DNA of 64,000 nucleotides from Desulfosporosinus acididurans (GCF_001029285.1 NZ_LDZY01000003.1:62001-126000), one strand, 5' to 3'. Shown: positions 54,225 to 63,141, numbered from the stretch's first letter. Numbers and translations: made by a program. Notes: generated from the letters alone by a model not told the origin.

Positions 54225-55901
54225 TCAACTGGGAATACTAAACAAAATTCTTGTTCCCTTCCCTTGTTCACTTTCTATTAAAAGGCCGGAACCGTAGAGA
54301 TATTTTAATCGATCGTTCACATTGCTCAGCCCCAGTCCCATTCCCTGACTGGAATTGCCCTTCTTTTGATAGATTTCTTCGAGCCTTTCCGCTTCAATTC
54401 CCACTCCGTCATCACTAATCACGACCCGCAGAGCATTATCCTCAACCCAGCAGCTAATATCTACGGTACCACCTTCAATTTTGGGATAAATTCCATGCTT
54501 AATTGCATTTTCCACAAGCGGCTGTAATGTTAAAGCCGGTAATTGCCAATCTTCCGCCTCTGCTTGTATGTTTTCAACTACTTTAAGATTATCACCAAAG
54601 CGTGCCTGTTCAATAGTCAGGTAAGCCCTAATATGCTCAAGCTCTTGCCGTAGAGTTACAAATTTGTCTCCGCGTTGAATATTCTTTCGAAAAAATTCGC
54701 CCAATTGTATAAGCAGCTTTCTGGCCTTTTCGCCATCCGTCCGCACGAGGGCAACAATTGTATTTAGGGCATTAAAGAGGAAGTGAGGGTTAATCTGAGC
54801 CTGAAGTGCTTTAAGCTCAGCTTTACTGATTAATTTCGCCTGCTCCTCCAAGACTGCCAGTTCCAATTGTGTGGAAAACAAACCCGCCAATCCTTGAGCC
54901 AGCTGAATCTCAACACTTCCAATGCCACGTTCACGGTCCTGATAGAGTTTTAAGGAACCGCTCACTGCTCCACGGCTGAATAAAGGAACAATTACTGCGG
55001 AGCGTAAAGTACAGTCCTTATTTGGGCAGCCGATCTGCTCCTTGTCCAGAGCCAATTTCATTTCGCCGGCATTCAAAGCCTCTTTGGTAGCCTCAGTCAT
55101 TATCGGGGTACCAACTAAATGATGAGAACAACCATTTCCCACGTGAGCTAAAATCACTTCTTTGTTTGTCAGTGCCACCGCTTCGACTTCCACACGGTCA
55201 TATATTAGCTGAGCAACCTGTTTGGCTGTATACTCGTCTAAACCTTTACTTAAAATAGGCAAGGTAATTTTAGCGATTTCTAAAGCCTTTTGGGCCTGTA
55301 AAGCTCCGGCTCTTTCCTCCTCCTCAAGGGAGTTTCGAGCTATGACAACAAAGATAGCAATTCCAACAGAATTCATGACAATCATAGGCAGTCCAATAGC
55401 ACTGACTAAATCCCAGGCTGCCGAAAAAGGGCGGGCGATCGCCAGGATAATTAACATTTGCAGCGTCTCAGTCAGTACCCCAATGATAAGTCCGAACTTC
55501 CAGGAAAAATCTTTGGAGCTTCTCTTTCGAGCATACCAAGCCGCTGTACAGGCCTCCGCTACTGTAGCTAATCCGCAGGCAGCCGCTGTAAAACCTCCAA
55601 TTAAGTAACGGTGAAGCCCCGCTATGATTCCCGCTCCAATCCCGACAACCGGCCCTCCGATTAAAGCGCCAACCACAACACCAACAACCCGCGAATTAGC
55701 TAAAGCGCCCTTGATTGAAACTCCCGTGTATGTACCCATAATTCCAATAGCACTAAAAACTGAAATTAATAAGAGCTTTTCCCAGAGATTATTTTTTAGT
55801 TTCATGGCTTTTTTAAAGATCCGAGTCTTACTCAAAAGAAATGAAATAGTTACAATGACACTTATATTCTGAGCCAATTTAAAAAATAGCTGCAGAAGCA
55901 T
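54225..55901 (-). CDS. LytS-type sensor histidine kinase (BtsS-like)
   Basis: The 558-residue kinase starts with a 5TM-5TMR_LYT membrane domain (about 1-190), then a GAF domain (about 210-350) containing CNKDC-like GCPNKDCTLR, and a His_kinase/HATPase pair. The phosphorylated H373 lies in QINPHFLFNALNTI, and DDGVGI and GMGLGLSNV follow. This is the BtsS/YpdA/LytS layout that senses pyruvate or envelope signals. AAGGTGG sets the start. A T-box-like terminator relic lies upstream. Confidence 0.9.
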   Translation of the reverse strand: MLLQLFFKLAQNISVIVTISFLLSKTRIFKKAMKLKNNLWEKLLLISVFSAIGIMGTYTGVSIKGALANSRVVGVVVGALIGGPVVGIGAGIIAGLHRYLIGGFTAAACGLATVAEACTAAWYARKRSSKDFSWKFGLIIGVLTETLQMLIILAIARPFSAAWDLVSAIGLPMIVMNSVGIAIFVVIARNSLEEEERAGALQAQKALEIAKITLPILSKGLDEYTAKQVAQLIYDRVEVEAVALTNKEVILAHVGNGCSHHLVGTPIMTEATKEALNAGEMKLALDKEQIGCPNKDCTLRSAVIVPLFSRGAVSGSLKLYQDRERGIGSVEIQLAQGLAGLFSTQLELAVLEEQAKLISKAELKALQAQINPHFLFNALNTIVALVRTDGEKARKLLIQLGEFFRKNIQRGDKFVTLRQELEHIRAYLTIEQARFGDNLKVVENIQAEAEDWQLPALTLQPLVENAIKHGIYPKIEGGTVDISCWVEDNALRVVISDDGVGIEAERLEEIYQKKGNSSQGMGLGLSNVNDRLKYLYGSGLLIESEQGKGTRILFSIPS

Positions 55902-56029
55902 TTTAATACCACCTTAGAAAAAATAGTGCCCAGAATTCAAACATGGTTTGCTTTATTTAAAACTCCAATTCGGTCAACTCTAGATATAAGTATAGAGCAA
56001 CTATTCCCTAGTGTCTAATATATAACGGC

Positions 56030-56130
56030 AAGAGCTTCGAAAACTAACAAACCCCTTATCCCAACAAGAGGACAAGAGGTTATTCCCGCGAAGAAGAATA
56101 CTCCCAGCACCGTTGGTGAGAGTATTTAAG
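56030..56130 (-). promoter_or_regulatory. T-box-like terminator relic upstream of lytS
   Basis: On the minus strand a hairpin (AATACTC/GAGTATT, 56100-56130) leads into CGCGGGAATAACCTCTTGTCC and a terminator ending GGGATAAGGGGTTTGTT. This matches the end of the serC T-box (GCGGGAATAACCTCTCGTCC ... GAGAGGTTTGTT). The T-box bulge (GGGTGGCAAC) is lost or changed. The 569-bp gap 55902-56470 otherwise shows no gene. It may be a decayed or changed T-box. Confidence 0.5.
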
Positions 56131-56470
56131 TAAAAAATAGTTCCAGTAACATTGAATATTCTCTCCGGCTTTTTATTAATTATACAGCGCATACGATACA
56201 AAACATCTTAACTTCAACTTATGCTATTTCTGTGAACCGTTTTTGCCAAAAAAGAACTCCCATCCTTACCGATGGAAGTCGAAGAGGAAAATTCAAGGTG
56301 CAAAAGTATGGTAAAAGGTGTTATATAAAGAGTATCATTGCCACCACGCTTCGTCCATAGGTAAACAGTATGTTATCGATAATAATTATTTATATAAAAG
56401 ACTTAATTTGCTGCTTCTCTTACCAACGTATTGCCACTTTTCGGGGACATAAGTGATTCCAGATACATTT

Positions 56471-56614
56471 TCAGAAATTGAAATTTTCAAAATCCCTATT
56501 TAAATCATCTTCTTTCAACTCGATCAGAGTAAGAAGCAACTCCTCGATTTCTCTCATTGCCTTATAGATTTCCTCTTTTATTAATTCTTTTACAAACTTT
56601 TCTTTGTTAGACAT
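56471..56614 (-). CDS. Small acidic helical protein
   Basis: A 47-codon frame opens at ATG 56614 behind GGAGAT: MSNKEKFVKELIKEEIYKAM, then REIEELLLTLIELKEDDLNR. It looks like one long amphipathic, probably coiled-coil helix, with no membrane segment. I do not recognise it. Good ribosome binding site and helix pattern make it likely to be real. It lies near a second small gene at 56802-56987 on the same strand. Confidence 0.5.
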   Translation of the reverse strand: MSNKEKFVKELIKEEIYKAMREIEELLLTLIELKEDDLNRDFENFNF

Positions 56615-56801
56615 AAATTTAATCTCCGATTTTATTTAGCTTGGGCACATTAACTGTTATGAGTATAATTCTATAATAACCGAAACATATCGTTATGATC
56701 TTAAACAAATTGCGATGTTTATGTGATTACTCTATTAAGAATTCTTGAAGAAAATCTGGAACCTTTCGTCTATTCCGCGACATTCATTGTATTATATTTG
56801 A

Positions 56802-56987
56802 TCAATACAATAATTCAAGATCAACCATACGCTTAACACACTCATAAAATCTCTTATTTTTCTCTTCGATATCCAATTCGATACATTTATTGTTTTTGAC
56901 TATTACCTCCGCAATAACTTCCGCATTTATTACCTTGCCGGCTAACAGCTTTTCAATTTCTTCTACTGATAAACCCAAACTACTCAT
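56802..56987 (-). CDS. Small protein of unknown function
   Basis: The 61-residue protein (MSSLGLSVEEIEKLLAGKVI, then a charged helix) has a GGGGGGATAAT site before ATG 56987. It is soluble and ends VKRMVDLELLY. I do not recognise it. It may be co-transcribed with the small helical protein downstream. Confidence 0.55.
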   Translation of the reverse strand: MSSLGLSVEEIEKLLAGKVINAEVIAEVIVKNNKCIELDIEEKNKRFYECVKRMVDLELLY

Positions 56988-57230
56988 ATTATCCCCCCGT
57001 TATTGTTCTATTCTCTAGTGAAGATAATATTACCTTTGGTACTAGTATGAGGGTTTTTAATTATCACGGTATCTGCCTAATTAGCTTAATCTTAAGCATG
57101 TCTGTAAACATGACGTATGATGGTTCGCACTTAATATATAGATCACCGGAAATTGGCAGATTGAATCAAGGTTTAGAAATTTAGTTATTGCAAAGAATAA
57201 TTCAAATTGAATTTAAAGGAGTGTCAAAAC

Positions 57231-57317
57231 ATGAGTACGTTTGATCAAGGTAATCCTCCATCTTCTCCCCAAAAAAGCAATCCAACTCCTCAAATCAAAC
57301 CACCGCAGCCGAAATAA
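57231..57317 (+). CDS. Short proline-rich peptide
   Basis: AAAGGAG lies ten bases before an ATG at 57231 that opens 28 codons: MSTFDQGNPPSSPQKSNPTP then QIKPPQPK. The peptide is Pro-, Gln- and Ser-rich, with no hydrophobic stretch. A terminator follows at 57419-57454. It is too short to classify, but the clean site and terminator argue for translation. Spore or small cytosolic roles are possible. Confidence 0.45.
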   Translation: MSTFDQGNPPSSPQKSNPTPQIKPPQPK

Positions 57318-57418
57318 GCATCAATTAATTAACATCATAAGTTTTACAGCAGTCACTAAGAATCTCTTTTAAGTGCAAGTATTATTTATTGTTGTTAATA
57401 ATTATTAACCCAAAAATT

Positions 57419-57454
57419 AAGGTTATCTTCAATTATTTACTTGAAGATAACCTT
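57419..57454. terminator. Terminator between small gene and liv operon
   Basis: AAGGTTATCTTCAA pairs perfectly with TTGAAGATAACCTT around TTATTTAC. It can end the plus-strand small gene and the minus-strand liv operon, which stops about 90 bp away. Confidence 0.75.
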
Positions 57455-57511
57455 ACTATCCTTTTATATACAACCTTTTGTCGTTTATTCTATTAACAAT
57501 AGATTAACGGT

Positions 57512-57539
57512 AGAGTCCCCCGCCGAAGTCTCGATGTTG
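57512..57539 (-). repeat. Dispersed hairpin element, fragment I
   Basis: On the minus strand CCAACATCGAGACTTCGGC and GGGGGACTCT match copy F (ACATCGAGACTTCGGTGGGGGACCC). Both ends are missing. It directly follows the livF stop codon. Confidence 0.45.
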
Positions 57540-57546
57540 GCCTTAT

Positions 57547-58251
57547 TTATCCCCCCAGATAAGCTTTGCGAACATCTTCACTTGCGGCCAAATCCTGAGC
57601 TTGTCCGCCCAAAGCGATCTTGCCGGTCTCTAAAACATAAGCGCGGTTGGCAATCGACAAGGCCATATGTGCATTCTGCTCCACTAATAAAATAGTAGTG
57701 CCTTGAGCATTAATTTCCTGGATGATCGTAAAAATCTGCTTCACTAAAATAGGAGCAAGTCCCATAGATGGTTCATCCAGCAACAGCAGCTGCGGCCTGG
57801 ACATCAAGGCTCTGCCCATAGCCAGCATTTGCTGTTCTCCGCCGGACAGGGTGCCTGCGACTTGGCTTTTACGCTCCTTGAGACGTGGGAAAAGTTCAAA
57901 AACTCTCTCTACATCTTGCTTGATGCCGCTTTTGTCTTTGCGCAGATAAGCACCCATATCAAGGTTTTCCGAAACAGTCATATTGGCAAAAATCCGGCGA
58001 CCCTCGGGAACTTGGGAAATACCCTTGGCCACAATTTTCTGTGGTGGAATCTTGGATAAATCTTCACCATTAAAACTAATTTTTCCTTGTTTCGGGCGCA
58101 GCAAGCCAGAAATTGTTTTTAAAGATGTACTCTTTCCGGCTCCATTGGATCCGATCAGCGTGACAATTTCCCCTTGGTTTACCTGGAGGGAGATCCCCTT
58201 TAAAGCGTGAATGGCTCCATAATAAACATGGACATCTTCCAGCACTAACAT
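57547..58251 (-). CDS. livF: Branched-chain amino acid ABC ATPase LivF
   Basis: The 234-residue ATPase has Walker A GSNGAGKST, the signature LSGGEQQML and Walker B LLLLDEPSMGL, with the switch His replaced by Gln in VEQNA as in LivF. It begins MLVLEDVHVYYGAIHALKGI, typical of LivF. It overlaps livG by one base (TAATG) and is last in the operon livKHMGF. Confidence 0.93.
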   Translation of the reverse strand: MLVLEDVHVYYGAIHALKGISLQVNQGEIVTLIGSNGAGKSTSLKTISGLLRPKQGKISFNGEDLSKIPPQKIVAKGISQVPEGRRIFANMTVSENLDMGAYLRKDKSGIKQDVERVFELFPRLKERKSQVAGTLSGGEQQMLAMGRALMSRPQLLLLDEPSMGLAPILVKQIFTIIQEINAQGTTILLVEQNAHMALSIANRAYVLETGKIALGGQAQDLAASEDVRKAYLGG

Positions 58252-59012
58252 TAGATGGCCTCCTCTCCCAGGTAAGCTTCAATGACTTTCGGATTGGATT
58301 TAATCTCATCCGGACCGCCCTGAGCGATGATTGTTCCATAGTCTAAAACATAAATCCGTTCACAGACTCCCATGACTAAGGACATATCGTGTTCAATCAG
58401 TAAAATAGTTAGCTTAAAGGTATCGCGGATCCAGCGGATGAGTTCCATTAATTCATGTGTTTCTTGAGGATTCATACCGGCCGCTGGTTCATCGAGAAGC
58501 AAAAGCTTAGGTTCCGCAGCCAACGCTCTTGCTATCTCCAGCCTTCGTTGTTCACCGTAAGGGAGGTTTTTGGCAGCCTCTTTGGCTTTGCCCTCAAGAT
58601 GAAAGACCTTCAACAGTTCCAGGGCCTTATTCTCCATCTCGGCCTCCCCTTTGAAATAACTGGGTAACCGCAGGATTGCTCCTAAAGAGCTGTACTTAGC
58701 GTGTTGATGGTAAGCGATCTTTACATTGTCTATAACAGTCAAATCAGCAAACAAGCGAATGTTCTGAAACGTACGGGCTATCCCTCTGTGGGTTACTTGA
58801 TATGGCTTGAGGCCGCCGATCTTGCGTTCCCGAAACAAGATTTCCCCTTCCGTGGGTTCATAAACTCCCGTAATTAAATTAAATACAGTTGTTTTCCCGG
58901 CACCGTTAGGCCCAATCAAGCCAATCAGCTCGCCATCCTTAATGTCAATATTTAGATTTGAAACAGCTTTAAGCCCGCCAAAGGATTTGGAGAGACTTTC
59001 AATTTTAAGCAA
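58251..59012 (-). CDS. livG: Branched-chain amino acid ABC ATPase LivG
   Basis: The 253-residue ATPase has Walker A GPNGAGKTT, LPYGEQRRLEIARA and Walker B LLLDEPAAGMNPQE, typical of LivG, with the Pro-rich GMNPQE loop of the subfamily. The start is TTG 59012 behind GGAG, eight bases inside the livM end. It partners LivF in powering LivH/LivM. Confidence 0.93.
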   Translation of the reverse strand: MLKIESLSKSFGGLKAVSNLNIDIKDGELIGLIGPNGAGKTTVFNLITGVYEPTEGEILFRERKIGGLKPYQVTHRGIARTFQNIRLFADLTVIDNVKIAYHQHAKYSSLGAILRLPSYFKGEAEMENKALELLKVFHLEGKAKEAAKNLPYGEQRRLEIARALAAEPKLLLLDEPAAGMNPQETHELMELIRWIRDTFKLTILLIEHDMSLVMGVCERIYVLDYGTIIAQGGPDEIKSNPKVIEAYLGEEAI

Positions 59013-59955
59013 CGGTTCTCTCCTCCTTCTTCTCCAGGAAATTTAGGTTGAACTCCTTCGTCCCCATTAAACCCGAAGGACGGAATAACATCATGATGAT
59101 GAGAAGAAGGGCTGTAATAACCATCCGCAGCGATGGAATCCCTGACAAAGCCACATTTAAAACTGTCATAATTAATGCACCTAGAATGCTGCCTGTCATG
59201 CTGCCTAGCCCTCCAAGCACTACCATAACAAGAATGTTGAATGACGTTAGGAAGTTAAACGTTGTGGGTTGAATAAAATACATATAATTCGAATAGATAC
59301 CACCGGCAACACCGGCGAAAAAAGCACCCAAGGTAAAGGCTAGAACTTTGTATTTCGTTGTATTAACCCCCATTGCTTCGGCAGCAATCTCATTCTCGCG
59401 CACAGAGATACAAGCCCGCCCATGAGTGGAATTAACAAAGTTGTGGATTACGACAAGGCTAATGATTGTCCCCCAAAAAGCCCATGACCAATTGACGTGG
59501 CGGCCGACTTGCATACCTGCCGCTCCACCAAAATAGTCCATATTTTGGAAGATAATCATGACGATCTGGCCCAATCCAAGTGTGGCAATCGCCAAATAAT
59601 CTCCTCGCAGACGCAACGTTGGCAAACCAACAATGAAACCGGCCACTGCTGCTACAATACCACCTGCGAGTAAGGCCAGAAATAAAGGGCCATGGAATTT
59701 GACACTTACAATCCCGGCAAAGTAGGCTCCAATGGCCATGAAGCCTGCATGCCCGATGGAAAACTGCCCGGTAATTCCGTTAATCAAATTCAGGCTTGCT
59801 GCTAAAATCACATAGATACAGACCTGAATCAGGGTAGAAGTATAGAGGGGAGGTAAAATGTCGGTGACGATCAAGCCCTGAATGACAGCGTAAATCACAA
59901 TAACGAGGAACAACGTCAAGGCATTTTTTCGGTTAAGAATACTCACTCTTTTCAC
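59005..59955 (-). CDS. livM: Branched-chain amino acid ABC permease LivM
   Basis: The 316-residue permease has about ten helices and the family marks NLINGITGQFSIGHAGFMAIGAY, PTLRLRGDYLAIATLG and VVLGGLGSMTGSILGA. The start is GTG 59955, directly after the livH stop, with GGGAG nine bases upstream. It forms the channel with LivH. Confidence 0.92.
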   Translation of the reverse strand: MKRVSILNRKNALTLFLVIVIYAVIQGLIVTDILPPLYTSTLIQVCIYVILAASLNLINGITGQFSIGHAGFMAIGAYFAGIVSVKFHGPLFLALLAGGIVAAVAGFIVGLPTLRLRGDYLAIATLGLGQIVMIIFQNMDYFGGAAGMQVGRHVNWSWAFWGTIISLVVIHNFVNSTHGRACISVRENEIAAEAMGVNTTKYKVLAFTLGAFFAGVAGGIYSNYMYFIQPTTFNFLTSFNILVMVVLGGLGSMTGSILGALIMTVLNVALSGIPSLRMVITALLLIIMMLFRPSGLMGTKEFNLNFLEKKEERTVA

Positions 59956-60843
59956 CTACACTTTCTCCCGCAGATTTTTCCCAAAGAGCCCGCTTGGCTT
60001 GATAATCAGAACAAGAATCAAGATTAAGAAGGCCACGGCATCACGCCAGGTCGAGGCTCCTAAACCACTGACGAGAGACTCGGTGACGCCCAGAACCAGC
60101 CCTCCGACCATCGCCCCGGGGATAATCCCGATTCCTCCCAAAACAGCCGCAACAAAAGCCTTCAACCCCGGAGTGATACCCATCAATGGGTCAATAGAGT
60201 TGAAATAAATTCCGTACAGAACACCTGCTGCTGCAGCCAGGGCTGAACCTATAGCAAATGTAGCAGAGATCGTTGTGTTGACGTTTACACCCATTAAAAG
60301 AGCAGCTTCCATATCAAATGAAGAAGCACGCATAGCTTTACCAATCTTCGTATATTGAACCGTGAAGTGAAGTAAGAGCATGAGTACGAGAGCGGTCACC
60401 AGCATGACAATGTCCCCAAACTTAAAAGTAATTCCTCCAATTTTATACATCGTCTCAGGAAAAACGTTGGGGTAGGTGCGCATTTGCGCCCCGACAACCA
60501 GCATGCCGCCGTATTCAAGAAACAAGGAAACACCAATAGCAGTAATAAGAGCAGCAATACGAGTTGCGTTGCGCAAAGGCTTATACGCTGCCCGTTCAAT
60601 AATAATTCCGGCGATCGCTGCCACGATCATCGCAAAGAGAATAGCTGGGAAAAAGGGGAAGTGGAATACTGTGATTGCAAGCCAACCCATGTAAGCGCCA
60701 ACCATCATGACGTCGCCATGGGCGAAATTAATGAGCTTAACGATTCCGTAAACCATGGTGTACCCTAAAGCAATTAAGGCATAAATGCTTCCGAGTGACA
60801 GTCCATACACGAGCTGTTGCAGAAGCTCTGTGATGCTGTGCAT
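59956..60843 (-). CDS. livH: Branched-chain amino acid ABC permease LivH
   Basis: The 295-residue permease has about eight helices and the marks GSIYALIALGYTMVYGIVKLINFAHGDVMM, NVNTTISATFAIGSALAAAAGVLYG and AVLGGIGIIPGAMVGGL. AGGAGGAAC sets the start. It is 68 bp behind the binding-protein gene. Confidence 0.92.
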   Translation of the reverse strand: MHSITELLQQLVYGLSLGSIYALIALGYTMVYGIVKLINFAHGDVMMVGAYMGWLAITVFHFPFFPAILFAMIVAAIAGIIIERAAYKPLRNATRIAALITAIGVSLFLEYGGMLVVGAQMRTYPNVFPETMYKIGGITFKFGDIVMLVTALVLMLLLHFTVQYTKIGKAMRASSFDMEAALLMGVNVNTTISATFAIGSALAAAAGVLYGIYFNSIDPLMGITPGLKAFVAAVLGGIGIIPGAMVGGLVLGVTESLVSGLGASTWRDAVAFLILILVLIIKPSGLFGKNLREKV

Positions 60844-60911
60844 AATGTTCCTCCTACTGTCAGTTTAAAAATTAAAAGAAGGGGGATTGCCCCCCCTTCT
60901 CCCTACGAGGC

Positions 60912-62090
60912 TTATTTCGGAGATACTTTTGTCATAAAGACATTCTTGCCGTTTTCGATCTTGATGATGACTGCATCTTTGATTGGATTGTGAGTCTTGG
61001 GATCCATCGTGATGTCACCGTTCAAACCTTTGAAGCCCTTTAGGTTTTCGAGAGCTGTACGAATCTTATCACCGTTTGTGCTGTTCGCATCTTTGATTGC
61101 CTGGAACATGAGACGAGCAGCATCATAGCCGAGAGCGGCAAACGAATCAGGATCCTGCTTATATTTAGCCTTAAAAGCTTTGACGAAATCAGCCATGCTC
61201 GGATCGTCAATGGCCACGTGGTTAACATAATAGCAATTATTTAACTGGTCAGCACTGGCCAAGTTGAACAGTTCCGGCGAACCCCAGCCGTCACCGCCAA
61301 TAAAGGCCTGGTTCATGCCCATTTCCCGGGCTTGTTTAACAATTGGTCCAACTTCACCATAATATCCTGGCACGAACACGACATCAGGGTTGGATGACTT
61401 AATCCGGGCAAGCTGTGGGCGAAAGTCCTTGTCGCCGGCAACATATTTTTCTTGGGAAACGATTTGTCCGTTAGCACTCTTAAAATTAGCGCTGAATGCA
61501 TCTGCAAGGCCAATGGAATAATCGCTCTTTTGGTCAATAAAGATGGCGGCCTTTTTAACTTTCAAAGTATTGGCAGCGAATTGCGCCGCCACTTGGCCTT
61601 GGAAGGGGTCGATAAAACAAGCGCGGAAGATATAGGGCTTAACCTGTCCATTCTCTACAGTCACTTTGTCAGCCGTTCCGGTCGGCGTGATGAGCGGAAC
61701 TTTGTTGTCAATGGCAACTTGTGACGCTGCCAGGGTGTTACCGCTGGTCATCGCTCCGATTACTGCAACAACATTGTCTTGGGTAATCAGCTTTGTAGCT
61801 GCATTAGTAGACTCACCAGGGTCGGATTTATTGTCAGCGTAATCCATTTTGATTTGTTTGCCTAAAAGGCCGCCTTTGGCATTTTGCTGCTCAACTGCAA
61901 GATCAATAGCTTTCTGGGCAGCCGTACCAAACATTGCCACGCCGCCTGTAAGTTCGAGGTCAGCACCGATCTTTAGGTTACCCCCGGCAGCTGAACCGCC
62001 TCCGTTAGAACTGGCACCTGTGGTACCGCATCCAGCGAGCAGGCTTAGGCTCAATACTGCGGCAGTAGCCATTGCAAATAGTTTCTTCAT
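60912..62090 (-). CDS. livK: Branched-chain amino acid-binding lipoprotein LivK
   Basis: The 392-residue binding protein has a lipoprotein signal (LSLSLLAGCGTT, Cys near 21), a Gly/Ser linker and a type I periplasmic-binding fold (LKIGADLELTGGVAMFG, AVIGAMTSGNTLAAS, FVPGYYGEVGPIVKQARE). It captures leucine, isoleucine and valine or similar ligands for LivHMGF. A perfect -35/-10 promoter lies 130-170 bp upstream. First gene of the operon. Confidence 0.92.
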   Translation of the reverse strand: MKKLFAMATAAVLSLSLLAGCGTTGASSNGGGSAAGGNLKIGADLELTGGVAMFGTAAQKAIDLAVEQQNAKGGLLGKQIKMDYADNKSDPGESTNAATKLITQDNVVAVIGAMTSGNTLAASQVAIDNKVPLITPTGTADKVTVENGQVKPYIFRACFIDPFQGQVAAQFAANTLKVKKAAIFIDQKSDYSIGLADAFSANFKSANGQIVSQEKYVAGDKDFRPQLARIKSSNPDVVFVPGYYGEVGPIVKQAREMGMNQAFIGGDGWGSPELFNLASADQLNNCYYVNHVAIDDPSMADFVKAFKAKYKQDPDSFAALGYDAARLMFQAIKDANSTNGDKIRTALENLKGFKGLNGDITMDPKTHNPIKDAVIIKIENGKNVFMTKVSPK

Positions 62091-62229
62091 TTCTACTTCT
62101 CCCCCTAAAATCTCTTTCTTTAATTGTATCTTTGGCTATCGTTCAAAGATGCTTTTTTAAGTGTTGCTCCCACCTCCGCATAACCTTTTTGGAAAAAACT
62201 AAGGTTTGCCAAAATTCCCATTTATGCAT

Positions 62230-62258
62230 ATTCTATATTTTATACATTAATGTGTCAA
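62230..62258 (-). promoter_or_regulatory. Promoter of the liv operon
   Basis: On the minus strand TTGACA (62258-62253) and TAGAAT (62235-62230) are 17 bp apart. The transcript leader would be about 130 bases, with a GGGGGAG site before livK. No clear CodY box was found. The rest of the 350-bp gap to gtrA holds the gtrA terminator and nothing else recognised. Confidence 0.75.
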
Positions 62259-62395
62259 TCACTAAACTGTGTTAGTACAAAATTTCGACGTATTTTTTCT
62301 TTAGTTACCTTAATTTACCAATTATTCAACCTCTTTAACAATAATTTGTCAAAGATGTCTTTTCATATCGTCTTTTTTCCGACAAGTGCCCCCCT

Positions 62396-62436
62396 AAAAA
62401 AAATCCCCCAGACAAAAAGTCCAGGGGATTTTTTTT
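62396..62436 (-). terminator. Terminator after gtrA
   Basis: AATCCCC and GGGGATT pair, with partly matched inner AGAC/GTCC, and long A and T tracts lie on either side. It is immediately past the gtrA stop. Confidence 0.8.
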
Positions 62437-62440
62437 ACTG

Positions 62441-62854
62441 CTACTTAAAAACTACTTTACGATAAAGAACGTAATTCCATATTGTTATACAAGCCATAGT
62501 GGTTATTTTTGCAAATATCTCAACAAATCCAAGCCTGACCATTATTCGTATTGCATTAGTGCTAAACGTTAAGTTTAGTAAGAATAGAGTAAGATATAAT
62601 ATGAAACTTCGTTTTAAGTTTGAACTAGTGGAAAATGACCATCCTCTGTTGACAAAGAAATTGAATACGGTCGCTAAAACGACAGCAATAATATTGGATA
62701 TCGTAAGATCAATGAATAACATCCTTAAAAATGAGAATATCAAAAGCTCAATTAACGCAGACGATCCGCCAACAATTAAATATTTAATATACCTTGGCAA
62801 AGAATACTTTCCTTTATCCTTAAAGTTAGTAGAACCTTCCATCTCTTTATTCAT
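62441..62854 (-). CDS. GtrA-family membrane protein
   Basis: The 137-residue protein has four helices and the GtrA pattern: RYIKYLIVGGSSALIELLIF, a central NFFVNRGWSF and a Lys/Arg tail. GtrA proteins help flip lipid-linked sugars for glycosyltransferases. The only nearby glycosyltransferase is a truncated remnant directly upstream, so the pair may have lost function. The ribosome binding site is weak. Confidence 0.8.
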   Translation of the reverse strand: MNKEMEGSTNFKDKGKYSLPRYIKYLIVGGSSALIELLIFSFLRMLFIDLTISNIIAVVLATVFNFFVNRGWSFSTSSNLKRSFILYLTLFLLNLTFSTNAIRIMVRLGFVEIFAKITTMACITIWNYVLYRKVVFK

Positions 62855-62865
62855 TATTAAGTCCT

Positions 62866-63093
62866 TTACCTCGTATTCTTGAAACTCAAATATCTGGGTC
62901 TATACCTATGTTTCACTTCTTCATAAATCTTTGAAATATAAACCCCTATGTTATGAGATCTATCATTCACCATCAGAACGATTGAGTTTTCTACTTGATT
63001 GTACTCTAAGATGTATATTTCTTGCGAAACGTTCGAATAGATCTGACTTCCTTCATTATAAACAGGCATAATCACTGAATCAACCAGAAGCAC
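62866..63093 (-). pseudogene. Truncated family 2 glycosyltransferase
   Basis: About 70 residues of a GT2-type protein remain: SVIMPVYNEGSQIYSNV at the nucleotide-binding start, IVLMVNDRS (cf. LVNDGS) and IYEEVKHRYRPRYLSFKN. A normal enzyme has 230-330 residues; the catalytic C-terminal part is absent and the frame ends just before gtrA. GT2-gtrA pairs are usual, so this is probably a decayed partner. Frameshift near 62885 is possible, as another frame continues into gtrA. Confidence 0.6.
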
Positions 63094-63141
63094 CCTCCTG
63101 GTGGTCTTTCACCCCTTCCATCTGATGCCCTAACAATGTAA

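Noticed and set aside
56001-56201. A 66-codon frame upstream of lytS
   Set aside because: It runs through hairpins that look like a T-box terminator; no ribosome binding site or protein family supports it.
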